64,000 nt of DNA, taken from Nemophila menziesii (Eukaryota > Streptophyta > Magnoliopsida > Boraginales > Hydrophyllaceae). The stretch spans positions 36,077,350 to 36,141,349 of the forward strand of contig JARWIR010000005.1 in assembly GCA_029959085.1 (NCBI GenBank), given 5' to 3'. The translations under genes were made by a program, and so were the position numbers. Below, piece after piece: positions 55,705 through 64,000 of this stretch. The notes beneath the pieces were generated by a model. It was not told the DNA's origin. It saw only the letters and a list, made by a program, of their open reading frames with translations, and did no database searches. How positions within the stretch are numbered: the stretch's first letter is position 1; each line of letters starts with the position of its first letter.

Positions 55705-56095
55705 TGAAAAAAAAAATGTATTGAGCTTTTAAGAATAATCACTTACCTTTTTTATCTTATTGTCAAAGATTGAGCTTTCGTTATCCGAAGGGGTTAAGGT
55801 AATTTTTTGTTAGAATATTTTAATTTATGATTTATTTTAAAATATCAATATTTTATTGTAAAAAATGACATCATCTAGCTTCTATATCTATTCAGAATAT
55901 TTTTACAATGAAATATTGATATTTTAAAATAAATTATAAATTATATAATTCTGAAAAAATACCTTAACCGTTCGAATAACAAAAATTCAAAACTCAAATA
56001 TTTGAACAAAAAAAAACTACATACATTGTATCTATTCTTTGACCAGAAAAATATAAAGGTAAGTTATTATCCTTAGAAACTCAATACATTTTTGT
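55705..56095. mobile_element. Hairpin-forming MITE, AT-rich
   Basis: The left arm (AAAAATGTATTGAGC, ATAATCACTTACC, TTATCCGAAGGGGTTAAGG, TTATTTTAAAATATCAATATT) is mirrored by the right arm in reverse complement (same blocks as TTATTCGAACGGTTAAGG, AATAACTTACC, AAAAATGTATTGAG). The arms are roughly 170-190 bp, diverged. I could not fix the target duplication, so the exact ends and class are open. Confidence 0.6.
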
Positions 56096-57050
56096 TCATT
56101 TACTGTAAATCTAATCAATCAATCAATGTTTCAGAAAAAAAGATGGTCCCACATGATGTATGTAATAACATCATTGTCTTCTATCTTTATTCAGAATTTA
56201 TTTATTTTTCGAATTTTTCTTCAACGACTTCCATGTCAGTCTGACTAACGGTCCAATTGGTCCAGTTCAGACAGGTTTTTATCGGGTAATTTCTTATTGG
56301 GTCGGTCTGGTGTAACGGTCTTTGTCGTACCAGTAAGGTCAAACAGAACCGAACCCGATCGAACCAGTAAAACAAAATCGGTAGATCAGACCAGACGGAT
56401 AAAGTCTCGTCCGAATTAGACTGGTTCAACCGGTAGATAGACTGATGGTTGGAGTAAAAGTTTAGAAAATAAATAAATTTTGAACGAAAAATATAACGAT
56501 AATGTCATTATATACATCATTTGTAACAAATTTTTTACTGTAATTTTTTTTACTGTAAGTCTAATCAATCATATCAATGTTTTTCTATTTTTTACATTTA
56601 ATTAATTTGTATCTGTTACTTTTTTCTTTTATTTTTTCTTTTACAAACGATTGAATACTATTTTTAAAGGTATGTGGAGTATCTTCTTTTAATCTGGAAT
56701 ACCACATAGAGATGAAGTGGCAACCTGGTTCTTCTTTTCTTTTTCCAAAAGGCAACCAATTTTCACAAACAACCAAAATCACGTGCGCTAATTTCATTAC
56801 ATTACCCAAAATACACCGCTTTCACATATCAGTGATTCTACCGTTTCCGCACTTTCATTTGTTTGACACGTGTGACCCTTTGAGTAATAAGTGTAAGACG
56901 GGCTTCATGTGTTCAGCATTTCGATACACTAGATTTATACGGCTGGTGCATAGCATGATCCTCTTTTTTTCTGTTTGTTTCCAAAGCATAACACCCAACC
57001 CTTCGGATAACAAAAGGTGAATCTTTGTACATTCTATTTTTTTTTTTTTT
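56096..57050. other. Intergenic, no gene recognised
   Basis: Includes a direct repeat TTTACTGTAA-TCTAATCAATCA (about 56100 and 56550) and a stretch of GAACC-rich sequence (56220-56440). Two CACGTG cores (56782 and 56867) resemble G-boxes of a promoter that may have belonged to a gene displaced by the Athila insertion. Nothing firm. Confidence 0.35.
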
Positions 57051-57054
57051 GTTC

Positions 57055-58369
57055 CAATACTATTATTCCTCAAGTTCAACCACTGAATCCTAATCCTCAA
57101 GTTCAGATAGTAATGAATCAAGATCCATGATTTGTTAATGGTCCACCAGAAGCTCCATTTCGTGCTCGTGCTCTAGGCGTAGGTGCTCCAGATATTAATG
57201 TTCCAAGATTTCGTCCAGATTCGGGTATATTAGCTCAATTCCAAAATTTTGGAAATTTTCGTGGTAGACTAGGAGAAGATCCTATCCGAGCTGTACAGAA
57301 ATTCAAGCAGATATGTGATTCTTACATCACACAAGGGGTTTCAAGAGAACAACTATATTACGCTGCGTTTCGATTTTTTGTCATTGATCGAGCAAGTGAA
57401 TGGCACGATACACAAGATCCTACGAAGATAACAAACTGGGACCAATTAGAAACTGCTTTCTTTGACAGGTTTTACCCAAGTAACATGAGGTTAGATGATC
57501 AACTTGAGTTAACACATTTCCGTCAAGAGTATGATGAAACTTTGGGTAAAAGTTGGACAAGATTTCAGATGTGTTTACGAAGGGTTCCCGATCATGGCTT
57601 TACAGAACAACAACTAAAAATATTTTACAAAGGCCTTGATGGGACTTCAAGAGAGAAATTAGATTTGTTATGTGGTGCGGGATTTCTTCAAGTTCAACCC
57701 ATTCATGCTAAAATCATTTTGGAAAGAACAGTCAAGAATGAAGTTGGGTGGACTTCAGTAAGAACACCGGTTAAAGGAGTGAATAATGTTAATATCGAAG
57801 AAAAATTTGCTACGCTTGAGAATAAGATTCAAACTACTATAGAGCAACAGTTGAAACAGCTTACTTTAGCTGTAAAAGAAGGATTTTCGGGTAAGAAGGT
57901 AGCTGTGCAAGCAGCACAAGAGGTTTATATGTGTTCGATTTGTAGGGTAGATGATCATGATGAGGAAAATTGTCCGAATAATCAAGAGCCTGTGATGTTT
58001 GTGTCCAATAGAGGTAACTTTAATTCAAGTTGTAATGGATATCAGCCTAACAGAAACCATCCTGGGTTTCAATACTCAAATCCTAATGGGGCAGCCAATC
58101 CTACATATGCGTATCAGCCGCGTCCCCAAGGTAACAACTACAATCCAAGACCACACAACAATTATCAAGGGGGACGGAATCAGGGTAATTATGTACAAAG
58201 ACAAGCTCCTCAAAATACTTACGATGAAACCATGAACCAAAAAGCCTTACCTGCCCATCCACAAGAAGGAGTAGTTACCCTTCAGAAAACCGTTGAAAGT
58301 TTAATTTCTCTTCAAACACAAGCTATGGAACGTCAACACGCGTCTGAAGCAAATATGAAATTAATATAG
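57055..58369 (+). pseudogene. Athila copy B: gag
   Basis: Single frame with a TGA at 57128-57130 and a TAG at 58367-58369, the latter separating it from the in-frame protease. Capsid region EDPIRAVQKFKQICDSYI to ASEWHDTQDP and FFDRFYPSNMRLDDQ is at about 57270-57510. The CCHC zinc knuckle CSICRVDDHDEENC is at about 57931-57972, followed by a long asparagine- and proline-rich tail. The 5' end is missing or unrecognisable, so no start codon is assigned. Confidence 0.85.
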
Positions 58370-58375
58370 AATCAA

Positions 58376-59533
58376 ATGGAGCAATTTGCAAAACAGCTTA
58401 ATCAGCGTCCACAAGGGCAACTCCCTAGTGACACAGAAAATCCGAGACAACATGAAGATTGCAAAGCTGTTACATTAAGAAGTGGTAAGAACCTTCCTCC
58501 ACCTCCTTTTCCCGTTATGAAAGAGAAAGAAGTTCCAAGAAAAGAAAAGGAAGTGGGTGAGGAAGAGAAAGAGAAAGAGAACGATGAAGAAATAGTGAGG
58601 CCAATTGAAATTCCAAAGAAGAAAGATGATATTGTTAGTAATCGCCCTCCACCACCGTTTCCATCTCGAGTTCAGAAAAAGGGTGATTTGGCCGACTTTT
58701 CAAAATTCTTTAATAGAGTGAAGGGCCTAAGTATTAATATTCCGTTATTAGAGGCTATTCGAGACATTCCTAAGTATACGAAGTTTTTGAAGAGGGCTCT
58801 CACTAATAAAAGGCCTTATTGTGATAATGAGATGATTGGTCTTCCTGAAGAGTGTAGTGCGATTTGTCAAAGTAAGTTACCTCCAAAGTTAGTTGATCCG
58901 GGGAGTTTCACTATTCCGATATCGATTGGGGAAGAATGGAAAGGAAAAGCACTATGCGATTTGGGAGCGAGCATAAATTTGATGCCTAAATCGATCTTTG
59001 ATAGGCTAAAAATTGGAGAAGCAAGACCTACTTCTATGGTCTTGCAAATGGCGGACAGGTCTCTTGCACATCCTGAAGGCCGAATTGAGGATGTCCTCGT
59101 TAAGGCAGGTACACTTATATTTCCCGTTGATTTCGTAATACTTGAATACGACGCGGATAGAAATGTCCCCATTATTTTGGGTAGACCATTTCTAGCCACG
59201 GGGCGTACTTTGATTGATGTAGAGAATGGCGAATTAACGATGAGGATACAAGACGAGGAAGTCAAATTTAATGTGTTCCGAGCTATGAAGTTTCCAAATT
59301 CTCAGGAAGATTGCTTCAGAATGGATGTAGTTGAGCAGGCATCGCAAGAGGTATTTAATTGCTTAAATTTTGATGATATCTTGCAGGCCGCTTTGATATT
59401 AGATTCACCTGAGATGATGGAAGAGCTTGCCGAAACAGTGGCAGCTCTCAATTCTGAAAATCCAAAGTATAGGCGTCTTGCCTATGAACCTGTGAGAGAA
59501 CCGGGGGAGATTATTCCTAAAAAGAAGCCTTAA
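58376..59533 (+). pseudogene. Athila copy B: gag tail and aspartic protease
   Basis: Same frame as gag. The acidic linker (KEKEVGEEEKEKENDEE) is at about 58535-58590. The protease motif CDLGASINLMP is at about 58957-58990, with VILEYDADRNVPIILGRPFL following. It ends at TAA 59531-59533; the same frame reopens at once (ESPPELEEKPLPSHLRYAYL), so the stop is a mutation. Confidence 0.88.
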
Positions 59534-61089
59534 ATTGAATCTCCTCCGGAATTGGAAGAAAAACCCTTGCCATCACACTTGAGGTATGCATATTTAGGTA
59601 CTAATGAAACTCTACCTGTTATTGTTTCAGCTAATTTAACAGGTCCTCAAGAAGATAAACTGTTGCGTGTGTTGAGAGCCAACAAAGAGGCAATAGGTTG
59701 GAAAATTGCTGACATCAAAGGCATTAGTCCATCCTATTGTCAACATAAAATCATACTTGAAGATGTTAACGCACGCTCAGTTGAAGGTCAAAGAAGATTA
59801 ATGCCCGTTATGAAGGATGTAGTGAATAAGAGGTGATCAAGCTTTTAGATGCGGGGATTATTTATCCCATCTCGAGTAGTGAATGGGTGAGTCCAGTTCA
59901 GTGTGTACCGAAGAAAGGAGGAATGACAACAGTTCTTAACGATAAAAATGAAGCGATTCCTTCAAGAACGGTAGTTGGTTGGAGAGTTTGCATGGATTAC
60001 AGAAAGCTGAACAAAGCCACCAGAAAAGATCACTTCCCTTTGCCCTTCATTGATCAAATGTTAGATAAATTAGCCGGAAGAGAGTACTATTGCTTCTTGG
60101 ATGGTTATTCTGGGTACAATCAAATTTACGTGGCTCCGGAAGATCAACATAAAACAACATTTACATGCCCCTTTGGTACTTTTGCATATCGCAGAATGCC
60201 ATTTGGGTTGTGTAATGCTCCTGCCACCTTTCAAAGATGTATGATGGCCATCTTCTGGGATATGATCGATAACTTTCTTGAAGTGTTTATGGACGATTTC
60301 TCCGTGTTTGGTGATGATTTTGATAAATGTTTAGATAATTTGGAGAAAGTGTTAATCAGATGCAAAGAAATAGATTTGGTTCTAAACTGGGAGAAGTGTC
60401 ATTTCATGGTTCGCGAAGGTATTATTCTGGGTCACAAAGTTTCGAGTTCTGGATTAGAGGTCGATAGAGTGAAGATAGAGGTAATTAAAACTCTTCCCCC
60501 TCCTGTTTCTGTTAAAGGTGTAAGAAGTTTTCTTGGCCATGCTGGTTTTTATAGGCGATTTATCAAAGACTTTTCTAAGATTGCTAAACCGTTATGCAAC
60601 TTACTCGAAAAGGATTCCAAATTCCTTTTTGACGAAGCTTGTTTAGCGGCCTTCAGAGCAATCAAAGAAAAGCTCATTTCTGCTCCTATAGTGTTACCTC
60701 CAGATTGGAATTTACCGTTTGAGGTTATGTGTGATGCGAGTGATTTGTGTATGGGAGCTGTATTAGGACAAATAAAAGAGAAGGTTTTTCATTCGATTTA
60801 TTATGCTAGTAAAACTTTTAATGGTGCTCAAGTTAATTATACAGTGACAGAAAAGGAGTTGCTAGCAGTTGTGTATTCATTCGATAAATTTCGCTCTTAT
60901 CTTCTTGGAGCGAAAGTTATTGTTTATACAGATCATTCAACGATTCGATATCTTATGGAGAAGAAGGATGCTAAACCAAGGTTAATCAGATGGGTTTAAT
61001 TGCTTCAATAGTTCGATTTAGAGATCAAGGATAGAAAAGGGTGTGAGAATCAGGTTGCGGATCATCTATCGCGTTTAGAGGGTTCAGAA
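59534..61089 (+). pseudogene. Athila copy B: reverse transcriptase and RNase H
   Basis: A one-base deletion at about 59831 shifts the frame between VVNKR and [21 protein letters not shown]. The RT palm then reads openly, with [21 protein letters not shown] and the catalytic FMDD intact (about 60286-60300). RNase H has [16 protein letters not shown] (about 60725) and [12 protein letters not shown]. Two stops (TAA about 60997, TAG about 61010) end the long frame in the connecting segment. The active-site residues are preserved although the frame is broken. Confidence 0.88.
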
Positions 61090-62470
61090 ATGAATAGTGG
61101 TACTGAAGCTGTTAGAGAAGAATTTCCTGATGAAAGTTTATTCGTTGTTCGTGATTATGAAGCTCCTTGGTATGCGGATATTGCGAATTTAGTGGTAAGT
61201 GGTTCTTTTCCTGAAGGTTCAACTTATCAAGAGAGAAAAAGATTAGCTCACCGTGCAAGACAATTCTTTTGGGAGGATCCTTTCCTCTACAAGGTGTGTG
61301 CTGATCAAATGGTAAGAATATGTGTAGCCAAGGAAGAAATTGAGGCAATTATAGCTAGGTGTCACGATTCACCTTATGGTGGACATTTTAAAGGAGATCG
61401 AACTGCTGCTAAGGTATTACAATCTGGTTTCTATTGGCCTTCTATTATAAAAGATTGTCATGAATCTACTAAAAGATGTGAAAGATGTCAATTTACCGGA
61501 AACATATCCAAGAGGGATGAGATGCCACGTAATAATGTGTTAGAAGTTGAAATATTCGATGTTTGGGGTATAGACTTTATGGGTCCTTTCGTTCCTTCAA
61601 ATGGTAACCTCTACATCTTATTAGCTGTTGATTATGTGTCTAAGTGGGTAGAAGCTGTGGCTTTGCCAACTAATGATTCACGAGTGGTGATTAAGTTCTT
61701 GAAATCGCATATTTTCACTAGACATGGCACTCCAAGGGTAATTATTAGCGATGGAGGTACTCATTTCGTTAATAAGTATTTGAAAACAGTCTTAGAAAAA
61801 TATGGGGTAAGACATCGTGTATCTACTGCTTATCATCCACAAGCCAATGGTCAAGCCGAAGTGTCAAATCGTGAGGTAAAATCTATCTTAGAGAAAACCG
61901 TTGGTCCTACTAGAAAAGACTGGTCAATGAAATTAGATGATGCATTATGGGCTTATCGTACTGCGTTCAAAACTCCAGTTGGTGCATCTCCGTATCGAAT
62001 GGTATATGGTAAGTCTTTTCACTTACCTCTTGAGCTTGAAATGGGTGCATATTGGGCTATTGCGAAGTTAAATTTAGATCCTACTCTAGCTGGTCAGAAT
62101 CGAATGATGAAACTCAATGAGCTTGATGAATTTTGATTACATGCTTATGAAAACGCTAAACTTTACAAAGAAAATACCAAGAGATGGCATGATAATCGGA
62201 TTTGAGAAAAGAACTTTGTAGTCACAAAGAGTATTGAAATTTAATTCAAAGTTCAGTAATAATCTGGGGAAATTAAGATCGAAGTGGTCAGGACCTTACA
62301 TCGTGACCAAAGTTACACCTCATGGAGCTATAGAGATAGAACATCCACTTGAAAACCGTACATTCATGGTGAACGGTCATCACTTAAAGATATATCATGG
62401 AGGTGAAGATACTGATCGTGCAAAAGACCCACATCCCGGAGAGGTCATGTACCTCCTCGAAGCTCCTTAG
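61090..62470 (+). pseudogene. Athila copy B: integrase
   Basis: 61090-62136 is open and includes the HHCC domain ([12 protein letters not shown], later CERCQF), then [19 protein letters not shown] and [13 protein letters not shown] of the DDE core. A TGA at 62134-62136 replaces the arginine codon seen in copy A (CGA), as expected from CpG decay. A frameshift near 62205 precedes the last open piece, 62234-62470, which ends MYLLEAP. Confidence 0.88.
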
Positions 62471-62699
62471 AAGCACGAGGTAACCCGTCGTGCTTAACGA
62501 CGTTAAACAAAAGCCAATTTCTTGTATATTAGTTTAAGTATTTAAATTTCCGTAGTGTAAATTAGTTAAATTTTTGTTGAATTTAGTGTTTATTTTTAAG
62601 AAATGAGGAAGGGTATTTGTTTTTGATGATTTCAGGGGTATAATGGTCATGAGTTTGGGGTCAAAACGATGAGAAAACGAAAAAAAAATTTGGAGTTCA

Positions 62700-63125
62700 C
62701 AGCAGGTTTGACCGGCTAGTCGGCGAGCTGGCCGGCATACCGGCCAAAAGAGCTGAAAACCCCAACTCTCTGACCACTGCGTCAGTAATGACGCAACGTT
62801 GCTGCGTCACGATTTGCGCCAGCGAGAATCCGCCGGCATGCCGGTCATCTGACCGGCTAGCCGGCCAAAGGGGAAGAAAGTTTCTGGTCCTTGCGTCAGC
62901 AACGACGCAAGGTTGCTGCGTCTCGAGTTGCGCCATCGACATGCCGCTGGCATGCCGGCGAATCCGCCGGCTAGCCGGCCAAGGAGAACGAAGTCTCTGA
63001 TCACTGCGTCAGCAATGCCGCAAGGTGCTTGCGTCTGAGGTAAAAAAAAAAACGAATATAGTAATATTTTTCGCCGCCCTCGCGACCGGCATGCCGGCGA
63101 ATCCGCCGGCTAGCCGGTGCACTGT
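62700..63125. repeat. Palindrome-rich tandem spacer (CCGGCATGCCGG / CCGGCTAGCCGG), copy B
   Basis: Units of about 113-140 bp, each with a CCGGCATGCCGG box (62833, about 62946, 63086) and 15-20 bp later a CCGGCTAGCCGG box. Between them are ACTGCGTCAGCAA-GACGCAAGG-TGCTGCGTC palindromes. GC-rich against AT-rich flanks. Located between pol and the 3' ORF, flanked by GAGTTTGGGGT at 62651 and 63492. Confidence 0.87.
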
Positions 63126-63491
63126 TGCGAGAGGCGGTTTTGAGCTTATTAAACCTAGTTTTTTGCCTCCTTTTCCAAGCCAACCTTATATTCCGAATCC
63201 TTGCCTCCACCTACTCCGAAAATCATCAACAAACAACTATAAAATCATCAAATCAAACCTTCTTTCATCACAAAAACACAAAATCAACTCATAGCCTCTC
63301 CAAAACATCACCAAAATTCATCTTTTCTTCATAAATTCCCTCCTCCTAATCTTGAAATTAAACCCAATTATTTCACAATTCCTCTCAAATAACCTTAACC
63401 CATCTCATATTCCACCTATTCCTTCAAGTTTTAAGCCTCAAAACATCAAATTTCAAAGTTTTTCTCTAACTTTTTCTCTATTTGAAGTTTT

Positions 63492-63502
63492 GAGTTTGGG
63501 GT
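63492..63502 (+). promoter_or_regulatory. Internal polypurine-like tract before the 3' ORF
   Basis: GAGTTTGGGGT, nine bases before the 3' ORF start codon. The same tract occupies the same place in copy A (21428-21438). It may act as a secondary plus-strand primer; this is inference. Confidence 0.45.
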
Positions 63503-63510
63503 GAAAAGAG

Positions 63511-64000
63511 ATGACTAACAGATCTGCTTCCATGTGTAGCTATCAAAGAAACATACCAAGAAACAGGAACAAGGTTGGAGCTAGCCCAGACCAAGCAATT
63601 GAGATTCCGGATTCGCGATCCAAAAAGACTGAACAAATCCCAATTGATCCGAAAAGAAAAGAAAATCCAAGTAAGGCTAATCCGAAAAAGAGTAGGTTAA
63701 TTGATGAAAGTAATGAAGAAAGTGAGGAAGAAGTTGAAGAAGAGATTGAGGAAGAAACAGAACAAGAAGTTCCCGAAGAACCTGTGCAACAACAGAAACC
63801 TCCGCGTAGGAAAACATGGGCTCAAAAGCCTAAGAGAGTCTTCATTCCATGGGATACTCAGCTTCGTGATAGAATTCAATTTTTGAAGTTTGGTGAGGAG
63901 ATGAATCTTCCAAAGGGTATTATGACTAGTGCTTATAAAGATTATTGTATAACTTGTGACATATTGGGTTGGACTGAATTGCGAGAAAGGAAGCTTGATT
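63511..64000 (+). CDS. Athila copy B: 3' ORF (env-like position), runs off the window
   Basis: Open from the ATG at 63511 to the end of the window (at least 163 codons, no stop). Residues 1-60 are basic and polar. A strongly acidic, coiled-coil-like segment (EESEEEVEEEIEEETEQE) lies at about 70-90, and after it comes a more globular region with WAQKPKRVFIPWDTQLRDRI. No signal peptide or membrane segment is visible in this part, so nothing shows that it is an envelope protein; the name refers only to its position. Unlike gag and pol upstream, it has no defect in the visible part. Confidence 0.7.
   Translation, partial: MTNRSASMCSYQRNIPRNRNKVGASPDQAIEIPDSRSKKTEQIPIDPKRKENPSKANPKKSRLIDESNEESEEEVEEEIEEETEQEVPEEPVQQQKPPRRKTWAQKPKRVFIPWDTQLRDRIQFLKFGEEMNLPKGIMTSAYKDYCITCDILGWTELRERKLD

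Larger units (their letters stand above)
57055..64000 (+). mobile_element. Athila-lineage Ty3/gypsy retrotransposon, copy B, nearly complete internal region
   Basis: Gag, protease, RT, RNase H, integrase, palindrome spacer and 3' ORF in order, continuing past the window end. No 5' LTR is visible before gag, where the sequence changes abruptly after a T-run at 57037-57050, so it is 5'-truncated or the LTR was lost. A handful of stops and two or three frameshifts interrupt it; it is much better preserved than copy A. Confidence 0.9.

Noticed and set aside
1..64000. A previously undescribed multi-gene biological system
   Set aside because: No cluster of intact, co-oriented unknown genes exists here. 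Intact host coding sequence is limited to PUX2 and a pseudokinase; the rest is explained by known transposon classes and pseudogenes.

Overview
This is nuclear DNA from a flowering plant, most likely a eudicot. The evidence is visible AT-richness, GT-AG introns, families found in plants (a PUX2-type UBX protein, a coiled-coil NB-ARC resistance gene, LRR-III receptor-kinase relatives, a long-chain acyl-CoA synthetase fragment), and a plant transposon set (CACTA, MULE and Harbinger-type MITEs, Athila, Tat and Copia LTR elements, L1-type LINEs, a tRNA-derived SINE). The species cannot be fixed from the sequence. Most of the window is layered transposable elements; only two genes look intact.

Layout: 1-2470 is a decayed CACTA element (minus strand). 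4348-5573 is a composite Mutator-type element with perfect 9-bp target duplications; it holds a giant inverted repeat made of 62-bp tandem units. 6.2-10 kb holds LINE, LTR and gag relics and an acyl-CoA synthetase pseudogene. 10.2-11.5 kb is a broken CNL resistance gene (minus). 12.35-13.63 kb is an apparently intact two-exon pseudokinase gene with a SINE in its intron. 14.35-16.34 kb is a long-TIR element containing a MITE that itself contains a MITE. 16.3-22.6 kb is a decayed Athila (copy A), running into an LTR, a short noncoding internal region and a second LTR (22.6-26.7 kb). 26.8-27.6 kb is an unrecognised broken gene. 28.4-34.4 kb is a paralogue of the 12-kb pseudokinase, split by a young, nearly intact Copia element (29010-33996). 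34.6-36.2 kb is a MULE. 37.9-42.9 kb is an inverted-orientation locus with the same organisation as 21.4-26.7 kb. 43.2-46.9 kb is a Tat-lineage Ty3 relic into which two MITEs inserted. 47.2-49.9 kb is a Copia 3' end and LTR, and 50.3-51.7 kb a LINE relic. 52.2-53.9 kb is the one clear housekeeping gene, a three-exon PUX2 orthologue. 57.0-64.0 kb is a better-preserved Athila (copy B) that runs off the window end with its 3' ORF open.

Working relationships: the two pseudokinase copies share 5' flanks, intron position and 3' ends, so they are a duplicated gene pair of which one was destroyed by Copia. The PUX2 gene would act with the CDC48/p97 ATPase. The other host genes (CNL, acyl-CoA synthetase, 27-kb gene) are broken. 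I found no evidence for an undescribed cellular system. The most interesting material is structural: precise element boundaries with target duplications, a hairpin-forming MULE composite, palindrome-rich spacers at the same place in both Athila copies, a repeated GAGTTTGGGGT polypurine motif, and two loci sharing the same unusual order of 3' block, LTR, short internal region and LTR.
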